A DNA stretch of 64,000 bases, from contig NZ_OZ007039.1 in assembly GCF_963931675.1 (NCBI RefSeq), positions 1,583,657-1,647,656 of the forward strand, read 5' to 3'. Below the pieces are notes generated by a model. The model saw only the letters and a list, made by a program, of their open reading frames with translations, was not told where the DNA came from and searched no databases. A program made the position numbers and the translations under genes. Positions 31,960 through 40,626 of the stretch are shown here, piece after piece (positions within the stretch are counted from its first letter, which is position 1; the number at the start of each line of letters is the position of its first letter). The DNA comes from an uncultured Alistipes sp. Its GTDB lineage: Bacteria; Bacteroidota; Bacteroidia; Bacteroidales; Rikenellaceae.

Positions 31960-31990
31960 TTTGAAGTTTTCGGAAAAATGCCTACCTTTG
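31960..31990 (+). promoter_or_regulatory. rpsA promoter
   Basis: TTTG, 19 bp, TACCTTTG: a full Bacteroidetes promoter. Transcription from about 31995 gives a leader of about 90 nt that starts in a strong hairpin. Confidence 0.85.
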
Positions 31991-31992
31991 TG

Positions 31993-32029
31993 GCCCCTGC
32001 GTGCGCGTGAGAAGCCTGCACGCTGGGGC
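31993..32029 (+). promoter_or_regulatory. Structured rpsA leader hairpin
   Basis: GCCCC-T-GCGTGC pairs with GCACGC-T-GGGGC (11 pairs with one U-U mismatch) around a 13-base loop, at the very 5' end of the rpsA mRNA. S1 is known to repress its own mRNA in E. coli; a control role here is inferred from position and stability. Confidence 0.6.
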
Positions 32030-32084
32030 TGCAAACTTTATTATTAACCATTTAACGAGCGATTGTATCGCAAAATTTCCACAC

Positions 32085-33953
32085 ATGGAAGAACTGAAAA
32101 ACGGAGTTGCCAACGAGAATTTCGACTGGAACGCCTTTGAAAACGACCTGGCCGTCTACGATCAGGACAAGGCTGCGATCACCGAAGCCTATGACAAGAC
32201 GCTTTCGAACGTCAACGTCGGCGAAGTGGTCGAGGGTACCGTAACCGCCATCACCAAGCGTGAAGTGCTGGTGAACATCGGCTACAAGAGCGAGGGCGTG
32301 ATTCCCGTCTCGGAGTTCCGCTACAACCCCGATCTGAAAGTCGGCGACCGGATCGAAGTCTACATCGAATCGGCCGAGGACAAGAACGGCCAGCTGGCTC
32401 TCTCGCACAAGAAAGCCCGTCAGCTCAAGTCGTGGGACCGTGTCAACGAGGCCCTCGAAAAGGACGAAATCATCAAGGGTTACATCAAGTGCCGCACCAA
32501 GGGCGGTATGATCGTCGACGTATTCGGCATCGAGGCTTTCCTCCCCGGCTCGCAGATCGATGTGAAGCCCATCCGCGACTACGACGTATATGTCGACAAG
32601 ACCATGGAGTTCAAGGTCGTCAAGATCAACCAGGAGTTCCGCAACGTCGTCGTGTCGCACAAGGCACTCATCGAGGCCGAACTCGAAGCCCAGAAGCAGA
32701 TCATCATGTCGAAACTCGAAAAGGGCCAGATCCTCGAAGGTACCGTCAAGAACATCACCTCCTACGGCGTATTCGTCGACCTGGGCGGCGTAGACGGTCT
32801 GATCCACATCACGGACCTCTCCTGGGGCCGCGTAAACCACCCCGAGGAGATCGTGTCGCTTGATCAGAAGATCAACGTCGTGATCCTCGACTTCGATGAG
32901 GCCAAGAAGCGTATCGCCCTGGGCCTCAAGCAGCTCACCCCGCATCCGTGGGAGGCGCTGGATCCCAACCTCAAGGTCGGTGACAAGGTCAAGGGCCGCG
33001 TGGTCGTCATGGCCGATTACGGCGCCTTCGTCGAGATCGCTCCCGGCGTCGAGGGCCTGATCCACGTCTCGGAGATGTCCTGGAGCCAGCACCTGCGTTC
33101 GGCCCAGGAGTTCATGAAGGTCGGCGACGAAGTCGAGGCCGTTATCCTGACCCTCGACCGCGAGGAGCGCAAGATGTCGCTCGGCATCAAGCAGCTCACC
33201 CCCGATCCCTGGGAGAATATCGAAACCAAATACCCCGTCGGAACCCGTACCACCGCCAAGGTGCGTAACTTCACCAACTTCGGCGTCTTCGTCGAGATCG
33301 AGGAGGGCATTGACGGCCTGATCCACATCTCGGACCTGAGCTGGACCAAGAAGGTCAAGCATCCGGGTGAGTTTACGCAGGTAGGTGCCGACATCGAGGT
33401 CGTCGTACTGGAGATCGACAAGGAGAACCGCCGCCTCTCGCTGGGTCACAAGCAGCTGGAGGAGAACCCCTGGAACGAGTTCGAGAACCAGTTCCCCGTA
33501 GAGAGCATCCACGAGGGTACGATTACCGAACTCACCGACAAGGGCGCCGTCGTAGCCCTGGGCGAGAACATCGAGGGCTTCTGCCCGTCGCGTCAGCTCG
33601 TCAAGGAGGACGGTACGACCCCGAAGGTGGGCGACAAGCTCAACTTCAAGGTCATCGAGTTCTCGAAGGCCACGAAGCGCATTACGCTCTCGCACCTGCG
33701 TACCTACGACGATGCCCGTAAGGAGGCTGCCGCCGCCGAGAAGGCTGAGAAGCGTGCCGCTGCCGACGCTACGAAGTCGACCGTGAAGAAGATCAACGCC
33801 TCGGTTGAGAAGACGACCCTCGGCGACATTGCCGGTCTGGCCGCCTTGAAGAGCGCCATGGAGGCTGCCGAAAAGAAGGCGGTCGCTGCCGAGAAGAAGG
33901 CTGCCGCTCCGAAGAAAGCCGCCAAGGCCGAAGAGGAGAAGCCCGAGGAGTAA
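32085..33953 (+). CDS. rpsA: 30S ribosomal protein S1
   Basis: 622 residues from MEELKNGVANENFDWNAFEN; the open frame reaches 32001, but only through the leader hairpin. Six S1/OB repeats are visible, each with a version of G.V....YGAFV.....GLIH.S..S, for example TSYGVFVDLGGVDGLIH and ADYGAFVEIAPGVEGLIH. It binds mRNA on the 30S subunit and helps start translation, which matters in Bacteroidetes, where Shine-Dalgarno sites are mostly absent. The last 60 residues are an Ala/Lys/Glu-rich tail. A strong terminator follows. Confidence 0.96.
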   Translation: MEELKNGVANENFDWNAFENDLAVYDQDKAAITEAYDKTLSNVNVGEVVEGTVTAITKREVLVNIGYKSEGVIPVSEFRYNPDLKVGDRIEVYIESAEDKNGQLALSHKKARQLKSWDRVNEALEKDEIIKGYIKCRTKGGMIVDVFGIEAFLPGSQIDVKPIRDYDVYVDKTMEFKVVKINQEFRNVVVSHKALIEAELEAQKQIIMSKLEKGQILEGTVKNITSYGVFVDLGGVDGLIHITDLSWGRVNHPEEIVSLDQKINVVILDFDEAKKRIALGLKQLTPHPWEALDPNLKVGDKVKGRVVVMADYGAFVEIAPGVEGLIHVSEMSWSQHLRSAQEFMKVGDEVEAVILTLDREERKMSLGIKQLTPDPWENIETKYPVGTRTTAKVRNFTNFGVFVEIEEGIDGLIHISDLSWTKKVKHPGEFTQVGADIEVVVLEIDKENRRLSLGHKQLEENPWNEFENQFPVESIHEGTITELTDKGAVVALGENIEGFCPSRQLVKEDGTTPKVGDKLNFKVIEFSKATKRITLSHLRTYDDARKEAAAAEKAEKRAAADATKSTVKKINASVEKTTLGDIAGLAALKSAMEAAEKKAVAAEKKAAAPKKAAKAEEEKPEE

Positions 33954-34013
33954 TCTCGGGTGGGAGAGGGGCAGATGGCTGGTCGGCCGGAGACCCCTGC
34001 TCTCGAAAGACGA

Positions 34014-34045
34014 CGCCCGCACTTGAAAGAGTGCGGGCGTTTTTT
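34014..34045 (+). terminator. Terminator of rpsA
   Basis: CGCCCGCACT pairs perfectly with AGTGCGGGCG around a 6-base loop, followed by six Ts. Confidence 0.9.
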
Positions 34046-34135
34046 GTCTCTTTCTACCCCGAATCCTTGTTCCGGGAATAAGAAATCGCTATCTTTCACC
34101 GTTACTCTTGCAAGATCTCGTAAAATCTCGGAATC

Positions 34136-34792
34136 ATGAAGAAAACGATGCTGTTGGGTGCGCTGCTGCTGATCGGGGTGCAAATGTGGACGAATGGATG
34201 TCGGGCGGCTCTCCCCATGCCTCCGGTTCCCGGGTGTGAATATGAATACGGCCCGGGCTGCCCGCCGGGAGGTTATCGCAAGGACGCCTGGACGGTGTGG
34301 TACCGGGGCCGCGAGGTCGAGGAGGCCTCGGCACAGTCGTTTGTCGACCTCGGTTTCGGATATGGCAAGGATAACTGGGCGGTCTTTTTCGAGGGCCGCA
34401 AAATCAAGGAGGCCTCGGCCCAGTCGTTTGCCGTGCTGTCCGGCGGGTATGCCCGCGACAACTGGAAGGTGTTCTGGTGCGGACGTGAACTGCCGGATGC
34501 CGATCCGCAGTCTTTCGAGGTGCTCGGACGCGGCTATGCCCGTGACAACTGGAAAGTCTTCTGGAACGGGATGCCGCTGGCGGATGTCTCGGCCGCTTCC
34601 TTCGTGGCGCTCGGAGACGGCTATGCCCGCGACAACTGGAAGGTGTTCTGGTGCGGACGTGAACTGCCGGATGCCGATCCGCAGTCTTTCGAGGTGCTCG
34701 GACGCGGCTATGCCCGTGACAACTGGAAAATATGGTATTGCGGCCGTGAGGCCGACGGCGTGATGCCCGGAAATCCCGGACGGCTGCGGTAA
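34136..34792 (+). CDS. DKNYY-type repeat protein, exported
   Basis: 218 residues. A signal-like N-terminus (MKKTMLLGALLLIGVQMW) ends near NGC (Cys22), a possible lipobox. The rest is six repeats of about 29 residues with the core GYARDNWKVFWCGREL followed by DADPQSFEVL, which resemble DKNYY-family repeats. Their role is unknown, but they are usually on the cell surface. Two 108-bp blocks are identical at DNA level (34448-34555 and 34622-34729), so repeats have been copied recently. A near-match -7 box (TATCTTTC) lies about 40 nt upstream. Confidence 0.75.
   Translation: MKKTMLLGALLLIGVQMWTNGCRAALPMPPVPGCEYEYGPGCPPGGYRKDAWTVWYRGREVEEASAQSFVDLGFGYGKDNWAVFFEGRKIKEASAQSFAVLSGGYARDNWKVFWCGRELPDADPQSFEVLGRGYARDNWKVFWNGMPLADVSAASFVALGDGYARDNWKVFWCGRELPDADPQSFEVLGRGYARDNWKIWYCGREADGVMPGNPGRLR
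34448..34729. repeat. Exact 108-bp direct repeat inside the DKNYY gene
   Basis: 34448-34555 is identical to 34622-34729. The period of 174 bp equals two 29-residue protein repeats, so recombination between the copies would change repeat number in frame. Confidence 0.9.
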
Positions 34793-34843
34793 CCGGGGCG
34801 ACGGATGGAATCCGTTGGCGGCCGATCGTTGGGCCCGGACATG

Positions 34844-34879
34844 AAAAAGGGAGATTTCCAGATGGAAATCTCCCTTTTT
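34844..34879. terminator. Bidirectional terminator between the DKNYY gene and rplI
   Basis: A perfect 16-bp stem with an A5 start and a T5 end and a 4-base loop. It would terminate the DKNYY gene on + and the rpsF-rpsR-rplI operon on -. Confidence 0.9.
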
Positions 34880-34901
34880 GTTGTATGGATGGTCCGCGGG
34901 C

Positions 34902-35342
34902 CTATTCGGCAGCAACGACCGAGAACTTGATCGTAGCCTTGACCTCCTTGTGCAGACGGGCCGCAGCCTCGTACTCGCCCACGGTCTTGATCGGCTCGAC
35001 GCTGATCTGCTTGCGGTCTACGGTGATGCCTTTGGCGGCCAGCGCCTCGGCCAGGTCCGTAGCGGTTACCGTACCGAAGAGCTTGCCCTCCTCGGCCTTC
35101 ATCGAGAGGGTCAGCGGCAGGTTCGAGATCGTCTCGGCCAGGGCCTGGGCATCGGCCAGGATCTTGGCATCCTTGTGAGCACGCTGCTTCAGGTTCTCGG
35201 CCAGCACCTTCTTGGCGGAAGCCGTTGCAGCCTTGGCGTAACCCTGGGGGATCAGGTAGTTGTTCGCATAGCCGGGCTTCACGTTCACGATGTCGTTGGC
35301 GTAGCCCAGGTTCTCCATATCTTTGATCAGAATAACTTCCAT
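34902..35342 (-). CDS. rplI: 50S ribosomal protein L9
   Basis: 146 residues. The N-terminal domain MEVILIKDMENLGYANDIVNVKPGYANNYLIPQGYA is the L9 signature, followed by a connecting helix and a C-terminal rRNA-binding domain (LFGTVTATDLAEAL). It is the last gene of the rpsF-rpsR-rplI operon, 19 nt after rpsR. Confidence 0.97.
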   Translation of the reverse strand: MEVILIKDMENLGYANDIVNVKPGYANNYLIPQGYAKAATASAKKVLAENLKQRAHKDAKILADAQALAETISNLPLTLSMKAEEGKLFGTVTATDLAEALAAKGITVDRKQISVEPIKTVGEYEAAARLHKEVKATIKFSVVAAE

Positions 35343-35361
35343 GGTCTTCTCCTCCTTTAAA

Positions 35362-35640
35362 TTATTTCATGCAATCGGTTACGAAGGGCAGGATAGCCAG
35401 GTGGCGTGCACGTTTCACGGCCTGGGCGACCTTCTTCTGAAACTTCTGCGACGTTCCGGTCAGGCGGCGGGGCAGGATCTTGCCCTGCTCGTTGAGGAAC
35501 TTCTTGAGGAATTCGCCGTCCTTGTAGTCTACATACTTGATGCCGAGCTTCTTGAAACGGCAGTATTTTTTCTTCTTGACGTCGACCGATACGGGGTTGA
35601 GGTAACGGATTTCCGACTGTGCCTTGTTTTCCTGTGCCAT
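35362..35640 (-). CDS. rpsR: 30S ribosomal protein S18
   Basis: 92 residues. [20 protein letters not shown] and [28 protein letters not shown] match the S18 signature and its basic helices. It pairs with S6 on the 30S platform. It lies 3 nt after the rpsF stop, and such coupling is typical of these partner proteins. Confidence 0.97.
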   Translation of the reverse strand: MAQENKAQSEIRYLNPVSVDVKKKKYCRFKKLGIKYVDYKDGEFLKKFLNEQGKILPRRLTGTSQKFQKKVAQAVKRARHLAILPFVTDCMK

Positions 35641-35643
35641 GGT

Positions 35644-35988
35644 TTACTCCTCCTGTTTGTTAGAAAGTTTTGCACGACGCTTCTCCGAGTACTCGACGGC
35701 GAATTTGTCCTGCTTGAAAGTCAAGAAACGGATCACGCGCTCGTCGCGGCGATACTGCGTTTCGAGGGTGTTGATCAGCGAGCCTTCGCCCGTGAACTCC
35801 ATCAGGAAGTAGAAACCGGTGGTCTTCTTCTGGATCGGGTATGCGAGCTTGCGAAGGCCCCACGACTCCCGGTTCACAATCTGACCGCCGTTTTCGGTGA
35901 TGACACCCTGGAATTTGTCAGCGACCTCCTGTACCTGCGCATCGGACAGCACGGGCGTGACAATGAAAACGGTTTCGTAATTGTTCAT
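35644..35988 (-). CDS. rpsF: 30S ribosomal protein S6
   Basis: 114 residues. [19 protein letters not shown] opens the ferredoxin-like fold; [20 protein letters not shown] is the conserved central segment. It is the first gene of the operon with rpsR and rplI, under a promoter box at 36027-36034. Confidence 0.97.
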   Translation of the reverse strand: MNNYETVFIVTPVLSDAQVQEVADKFQGVITENGGQIVNRESWGLRKLAYPIQKKTTGFYFLMEFTGEGSLINTLETQYRRDERVIRFLTFKQDKFAVEYSEKRRAKLSNKQEE

Positions 35989-36026
35989 AATGTGTTTAAT
36001 TAGTTGTTAGTCCCTTTTCGGGACCG

Positions 36027-36034
36027 CAAAGATA
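36027..36034 (-). promoter_or_regulatory. Promoter -7 box of rpsF-rpsR-rplI
   Basis: TATCTTTG matches TAnnTTTG, 38 nt upstream of the rpsF ATG. The -33 part is A/T-rich but not a clean TTTG. Confidence 0.65.
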
Positions 36035-36176
36035 CGCATTAAATCGGAAAATGAAAAAATCCACGCGGAAAATTTTATTCAAAACAATGGTTTTCGGCTA
36101 TTTACCTCTGTCGGAGCGTTTCCTTTGGAAGCAGACCTGCGGTTGTCAGTGTGCAGAATGCCGGGGTCGGGCGCAT

Positions 36177-36197
36177 AAAACCCGCTTCTTAAGCGGG
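36177..36197 (-). terminator. Terminator overlapping the thiL stop codon
   Basis: CCCGCTT pairs with AAGCGGG around a 3-base loop that holds part of the thiL stop codon, followed by TTTTAT on the minus strand. Confidence 0.75.
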
Positions 36198-37226
36198 GTC
36201 GGGAAAGCCCTGGGCTTTCAGTTTGATGTCCGAGCCGTCGGGCGTCACGAGGTAGGCGCCGGTCGATTCGGCCGTGATGTGGCCGATGACGTCCACCAGC
36301 CCCAGCCGCATCACCTGCTCCTGCATCGCCAGCGGGACCGTGAACAGCAATTCGTAATCCTCCCCGCCGTTCAATGCCGCTATCACCGGGTCGGTGTGCA
36401 TCTCCTCGGCCAAAGCTGTCGTCTGACGCGCAATCGGAATCCGCTCCAGGTAGATCCGCGCCCCGCACTTCGACGATTTGCAGATCTGCATCAGGTCGCT
36501 CGCCAGCCCGTCCGTCAGATCGATCATCGACGTCGGCGTAATCTTCTCCTCCGCCAGCGCCTCGATGATGTCCCGTCGCGGGCGTGGTTTGAGGTACTTT
36601 TCCAGCAGGTATTCATACCCCTTGAACTGCGGTTCGGGATTCGCAACGTCCGCGAGAACCCGCTTTTCGCGTTCGAGCAGCTGGAGCCCCATGTAGGCCG
36701 CCCCGAGGTTGCCCGTCAGGCAGATCAGGTCGTGCTGCTGCGCACCGCTGCGGCATGCGATCCGCTCCTTCGGGGCGTGGCCCAGCACCGTGACGGTGAT
36801 CACCAGTCCGGTCATCGAAGCCCGTGTGTCGCCACCCACGAGATCGATCTCCAGCTCCTTGCAAGCGAACGAAATTCCCTCGTAGAGGTCCTGCAGCGCT
36901 TCGACGGGAATCTTCGACGAGATACCCAGCGATACGGTAATCTGCGACGGCAGGGCATTCATGGCCAGGATGTCGCTCACACCGGCCGTGACGACCTTGT
37001 ATCCGAGGTGTTTGAGCGGGAAGTAGGTGAGGTCGAAATCCACTCCCTCGTAGAACGAATCGGTCGTGCACAAGACCGCTTCGTCCGCCGGCGGGGCGAT
37101 CACCGCGGCATCGTCGCCCACCCCCTTGAGCGTCGTGGGGTGCTGCACGGGGAAATCCTTCGTCAGCAAATCGATCAATCCGAATGGTCCGAGCGTCGAG
37201 ATCTCGGTGCGTTTTTTGGGCTCCAT
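36189..37226 (-). CDS. thiL: Thiamine-monophosphate kinase
   Basis: 345 residues from MEPKKRTEISTLGPFGLIDLL. It phosphorylates thiamine phosphate to the active diphosphate. GVGDDAAVIAP (metal and ATP site), TTDSFYEGVDFDL, LVGGDTRAS and SMIDLTDGLASDLMQIC are the family blocks in order; NGGEDYELLFTVP is near the C-terminus. A promoter lies just upstream and is divergent from that of adk. The stop codon is buried in the terminator hairpin. Confidence 0.95.
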   Translation of the reverse strand: MEPKKRTEISTLGPFGLIDLLTKDFPVQHPTTLKGVGDDAAVIAPPADEAVLCTTDSFYEGVDFDLTYFPLKHLGYKVVTAGVSDILAMNALPSQITVSLGISSKIPVEALQDLYEGISFACKELEIDLVGGDTRASMTGLVITVTVLGHAPKERIACRSGAQQHDLICLTGNLGAAYMGLQLLEREKRVLADVANPEPQFKGYEYLLEKYLKPRPRRDIIEALAEEKITPTSMIDLTDGLASDLMQICKSSKCGARIYLERIPIARQTTALAEEMHTDPVIAALNGGEDYELLFTVPLAMQEQVMRLGLVDVIGHITAESTGAYLVTPDGSDIKLKAQGFPDPA

Positions 37227-37243
37227 GTTCTTGAAATTTTTTA

Positions 37244-37276
37244 CAAATTTAGCCAAACATTCTTGATTTGGGCAAA
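37244..37276 (-). promoter_or_regulatory. thiL promoter
   Basis: TTTG, 21 bp, TAAATTTG on the minus strand, 17 nt upstream of the thiL ATG. It partly overlaps the divergent adk promoter. Confidence 0.75.
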
Positions 37277-37291
37277 AATAACGTATTTTTG
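37263..37291 (+). promoter_or_regulatory. adk promoter
   Basis: TTG, 18 bp, TATTTTTG on the plus strand, 30 nt before the adk ATG. Confidence 0.65.
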
Positions 37292-37321
37292 TCCGATTCA
37301 AATCCTAAAAACGGGTTAGTT

Positions 37322-37897
37322 ATGGTAAATATCGTCTTATTCGGCGCTCCGGGATGCGGGAAGGGTACCCAGGCGCAGCGTCTGAAGGAGCATTACGGAA
37401 TCGAACACGTCTCGACCGGCGAGGTCATCCGCGACGAAATCCGCCGCGGGACGGAACTCGGCCGTAGCATGGAGTCCTACATCAAGGAGGGAAAACTGGC
37501 GCCCGACTCGATCGTCATCGGCATGATTGCCAACTATGTGGCCGACCATCTCGATGCCAAGGGGTGTATCTTCGACGGATTCCCCCGCACGACGGTACAG
37601 GCCGAGGAGTTCGACAAGATCCTTGCCGGGCATGGGCTGAAGGTCGACATCATGGTCGACATCCACGTCCCGGAGGAGGAGTTGGTCCGCCGTATCCTGT
37701 TGCGCGGCAAGGATTCGGGGCGAGCCGACGACGCTTCGGAGGAGGTGATTCGCGGCCGGCTCGACGTCTACCACCGTCAGACGGCCGTCGTCGCCGACTA
37801 CTACGCTGGACAGAACAAGTACGCTTCGGTCGACGGGGTCGGGACGATGGACGAAGTGTTCGGCCGGATCGCTTCCGTGATCGACGGCTTGAAATAG
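37322..37897 (+). CDS. adk: Adenylate kinase
   Basis: 191 residues from MVNIVLFGAPGCGKGTQAQR, with P-loop GAPGCGKGT. CIFDGFPRTTVQAEEFD is the adenylate kinase signature (DGFPR). The LID is the short type (RILLRGKDSGRADDASEE), as in Bacteroidetes. It interconverts ATP, ADP and AMP. The open frame starts earlier (37268) but crosses the promoter. Confidence 0.97.
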   Translation: MVNIVLFGAPGCGKGTQAQRLKEHYGIEHVSTGEVIRDEIRRGTELGRSMESYIKEGKLAPDSIVIGMIANYVADHLDAKGCIFDGFPRTTVQAEEFDKILAGHGLKVDIMVDIHVPEEELVRRILLRGKDSGRADDASEEVIRGRLDVYHRQTAVVADYYAGQNKYASVDGVGTMDEVFGRIASVIDGLK

Positions 37898-37923
37898 GCA
37901 GCGGCCCTCTCGGGCGGTTGCGG

Positions 37924-37956
37924 ACCGGTTCGTCCTGTGGGACGGACCGGTTTTTT
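37924..37956 (+). terminator. Terminator of adk
   Basis: A 12-bp stem (ACCGGTTCGTCC with GGACGGACCGGT, one G-T pair) with a 4-base loop, followed by six Ts. Confidence 0.9.
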
Positions 37957-38130
37957 CGTGGGTGGTCGTTCCGGAGAGCCCGAGCGGGGCGGGCGTGGTT
38001 GAGGTGCGACGAGGCGTGGCGAAGGGACAGGAACGGTGAGGGCGTTCGGAGCCCGATGCGGGCCGGAGCCCGGGGCACGATGGAGCCGCAGGGGGCGGTG
38101 TGCGGTGCGCGATGCGGATGACAAAAGAAG
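37957..38130. other. Intergenic stretch between adk and rpsT
   Basis: A GC-rich gap between the adk terminator and the rpsT terminator. Several frames are open, but none has family signal. I see nothing else in it. Confidence 0.5.
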
Positions 38131-38156
38131 AAGCCCGGACTTTTCGGTCCGGGCTT
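38131..38156 (-). terminator. Terminator of rpsT
   Basis: AAGCCCGGAC pairs with GTCCGGGCTT around a 6-base loop, 21 nt after the rpsT stop; the minus-strand tail is U/C-rich (CTTCTTTTG). Confidence 0.75.
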
Positions 38157-38176
38157 TTCGGTTTGTCGCTCAAGAT

Positions 38177-38428
38177 TCAGAGGGCGTTCACGTGGAGCTG
38201 GATGGCGCTCTTCAGGTTTGCAGCCTTGTTCTTGTGCATGATGTTGTGCTTGGCCAGCTTGTCGAGCATTGCCGTTACCTTCGGCAGCAGGGCCTCGGCG
38301 GCACTCTTCTCGGTGGTCGAGCGCAGGGCCTTCACGGCGTTGCGCGTCGTCTTGTGATAGAGCCGGTTGTGAGCACGCTTCGTCAGCGTCTGACGAATCC
38401 GTTTCTTGGATGACTTATGGTTTGCCAT
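38177..38428 (-). CDS. rpsT: 30S ribosomal protein S20
   Basis: 83 residues. [21 protein letters not shown] is the S20 N-terminus; the rest is a Lys-rich helical bundle that binds 16S rRNA. No clear promoter lies in the 217 nt between it and tRNA-Glu, so it may be read from the tRNA promoter. Confidence 0.96.
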   Translation of the reverse strand: MANHKSSKKRIRQTLTKRAHNRLYHKTTRNAVKALRSTTEKSAAEALLPKVTAMLDKLAKHNIMHKNKAANLKSAIQLHVNAL

Positions 38429-38609
38429 AATCCCTTGTTGATTTATTTTTTACTTTTTCAGTTTCTTGCCTGTGAACGGCTTCCGCCGCTCTCTTCTGCC
38501 GTTTGTACGGAACGGCCGTAGCCGTTTGCGGATAGACCCTGCGGTCCGCTCCTGTTTGGTTTGTCACCCGTCAAGGCTTCCGGTCGGTCGTGAACGGGGT
38601 TCAGTGTCA

Positions 38610-38618
38610 CCCCCCCCC
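38610..38618 (-). repeat. G9 tract (tract d)
   Basis: Nine Gs on the minus strand, 27 nt after the tRNA-Glu 3' end, preceded by GACGA and followed by TGA. Confidence 0.9.
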
Positions 38619-38645
38619 TCGTCTCGCGGCCCCTCTTCGGCCCCT

Positions 38646-38720
38646 TGGTAGCCCATAGCAGAATCGAACTGCTCTTTCAAGAATGAAAATCTTGCGTCCT
38701 AACCGATAGACGAATGGGCC
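38646..38720 (-). tRNA. tRNA-Glu (anticodon UUC)
   Basis: Cloverleaf on the minus strand: acceptor GGCCCAT/ATGGGCT (first pair G-U), anticodon stem CAAGA/TCTTG with loop TTTTCAT giving UUC, and T-arm with GTTCGATTC. Discriminator A is followed by an encoded CCA (38646-38648). Confidence 0.95.
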
Positions 38721-38762
38721 TCTACCACTATCGCGCGGCCCGAATGGGGCGCTTTAGCGGTG

Positions 38763-38793
38763 CAAAGGTAAACAAAAAAGCGTCTCGTGCAAA
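38763..38793 (-). promoter_or_regulatory. tRNA-Glu promoter
   Basis: TTTG, 19 bp, TACCTTTG on the minus strand: a perfect Bacteroidetes promoter 42 nt before the tRNA 5' end. Confidence 0.85.
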
Positions 38794-38858
38794 AAATATG
38801 TGAAAAAAATGTGGATTTTTGCGCGAAGACCCCCGGAATCCACTTCGTTTGCAGCCCC

Positions 38859-39617
38859 TTAACGAAGCCGTACGCTCCGGGTCTGCGGATCGAAACAGGC
38901 ACTCCGGCCCGAAAACAGGCGTTCGAGATAGCCGCTGCGGACCATCTCCTCGGCCGGAAGGCTGTGGAGCGTGGGCGGATCGATCAGCGCAACGGCGTCG
39001 CAGAGCGAAAGCGCAATATCAAGGTCATGGGTCGAGAAGAGGATGCATTTCCCCTCGTCGCGGGACAGGCGCCGCAACAACGTCGCCAGTTCGTAGCGGT
39101 TCGGCAGGTCGAGGAAGGCCGTGGGTTCGTCGAGCAGAATGACCGGGGTGTCCTGGGCCAGCGCCCGGGCGATCATCACCCGCTGGCATTCGCCGTCCGA
39201 CATCCGGTCCAAGGTCTTGCGTGCGAATGCGGACATCCCCACCAGGTCGAGCGAACGCTCCACGACGGTCCGGTCGCCGTCCTGCATCCGCCCGATCCAG
39301 TTGGTGTAGGGGGCCCGGCCCAGCGAAACGACATCTTCGCACGTGAGGTTGGCAATCCGCACCTTGTCGGTGGTCACGAACGAGACCGTTGCGGCGCGCT
39401 GCCGGGGTGTCAGTTCCGCCAGGGTGTGCCCGCAGAGCTCCACGCGGCCCGATGCGACGGGCCCCAGTCCGGCAATGGCCCGCAACAGGGTGCTTTTGCC
39501 CGTTCCGTTGCGACCGATCAGGGCCGTCAGGGTGCCCGGGGCGAACGAGGCGCAGACGCCGGAGAGCAGCGTGCGGCTGCCGTAGGAAAGGGTGATCTGT
39601 TCGAGAAGGATGCTCAT
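38859..39617 (-). CDS. Iron/cobalamin-type ABC transporter ATP-binding protein
   Basis: 252 residues from MSILLEQITLSYGSRTLLSG. Walker A IGRNGTGKST (about residue 36), signature MSDGECQRVMIARALAQ, Walker B VILLDEPTAFLD and H-loop STHDLDIAL. It is the ATPase of a FecCDE/BtuCD-type importer, encoded 4 nt after its permease. The substrate is a siderophore, haem or cobalamin; the sequence alone does not decide. Confidence 0.92.
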   Translation of the reverse strand: MSILLEQITLSYGSRTLLSGVCASFAPGTLTALIGRNGTGKSTLLRAIAGLGPVASGRVELCGHTLAELTPRQRAATVSFVTTDKVRIANLTCEDVVSLGRAPYTNWIGRMQDGDRTVVERSLDLVGMSAFARKTLDRMSDGECQRVMIARALAQDTPVILLDEPTAFLDLPNRYELATLLRRLSRDEGKCILFSTHDLDIALSLCDAVALIDPPTLHSLPAEEMVRSGYLERLFSGRSACFDPQTRSVRLR

Positions 39618-39621
39618 CGGT

Positions 39622-40623
39622 TCAGAAGAGGTTGCGGTTGCGGATGACGACGACAATCACGACCGGAATGCCCATCAATGCCGTGATGGTGTTGATCGGC
39701 AGGGCCAGCGTCTTGGCCAGCAGGTCGCAGATCAGCAGCAGGGCGGCTCCCGTGAGCATCGAGGCCGGCATCAGGATGCGGTGGTCGGCCGAGGCGAAGA
39801 TCATGCGCGCCAGGTGCGGAACGGCCAGCCCGATGAAGCCCACCGGACCGCAGAAGGCCGTAACGGTTCCCGCGAGCAGGACCGTCGCGAGGAAAATCAG
39901 CGTGCGCGTGCGCTGGACGTTGAGTCCCATCGTGCGGGCGTAGTTCTCGCCCAGCAGCAGGAGGTTCAGGGGTTTGATGACGGCGATCGAGAGGAGGAGA
40001 CCCGCCCCGACGGCCGGAAGCATCAGCAGCAGGCGGTTGCCCGTGACGTCGCCCAGCGACCCCATGGTCCAGACGACGAACGATTTCAGGGCAGCCTCGT
40101 TCGAGAGATACTGCAGGATCTCGACCACCGAGCTGACCCCCGAACTGAACATCATGCCGAGGATCAGGATCACCATGATGTCCTTGATGCGGCGGCTGAC
40201 GGCCATGACGACGGCCAGTACAAGTGCCGATCCGATCCATGCGGCCCCGGCGATGCCCAGCGACTGGATGAACGAATGTCCGGACACGCCCAGCAGCGGC
40301 GCCCCGAGCAGGAAAAGCGCGACGCCGAGCGAAGCCCCGGAACTGATTCCCAGGACATAGGGCCCGGCCAGGGGATTGCGGAAAAGCGTCTGCATGGCCA
40401 GACCGCTGGCTGCCAGGGCGCTCCCCGCCAGCAGGGCCGTTACGGCTTTCAGCAGGCGGATCTTCAGGATGATGGTGCCGTTTGTCGGGTCGCAGGGCCC
40501 GCCGGTGAGTGCCGCCCAGACCTCCGAGAGCGGGATGTCGACCGATCCCACAGCCAGATCGCCGATGAAGAGTGCGGCGGTCGCAAGCGCCAGCAGCATG
40601 AAGAGCAGGGCAGGGCGCGTCAT
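39622..40623 (-). CDS. FecCD/BtuC-type ABC transporter permease
   Basis: 333 residues with about 9-10 transmembrane helices (for example LLFMLLALATAALFIGDLAV and LIFLATVLLAGTVTAFCGPV). ASGLAMQTLFRNPLAGPYVLGISSGASLG and FCGPVGFIGLAVPHLARM are the family's conserved loops, the second being the contact to the ATPase. It lies between the binding protein (3 nt) and ATPase (4 nt) genes in a three-gene operon. Confidence 0.94.
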   Translation of the reverse strand: MTRPALLFMLLALATAALFIGDLAVGSVDIPLSEVWAALTGGPCDPTNGTIILKIRLLKAVTALLAGSALAASGLAMQTLFRNPLAGPYVLGISSGASLGVALFLLGAPLLGVSGHSFIQSLGIAGAAWIGSALVLAVVMAVSRRIKDIMVILILGMMFSSGVSSVVEILQYLSNEAALKSFVVWTMGSLGDVTGNRLLLMLPAVGAGLLLSIAVIKPLNLLLLGENYARTMGLNVQRTRTLIFLATVLLAGTVTAFCGPVGFIGLAVPHLARMIFASADHRILMPASMLTGAALLLICDLLAKTLALPINTITALMGIPVVIVVVIRNRNLF

Positions 40624-40626
40624 CGG

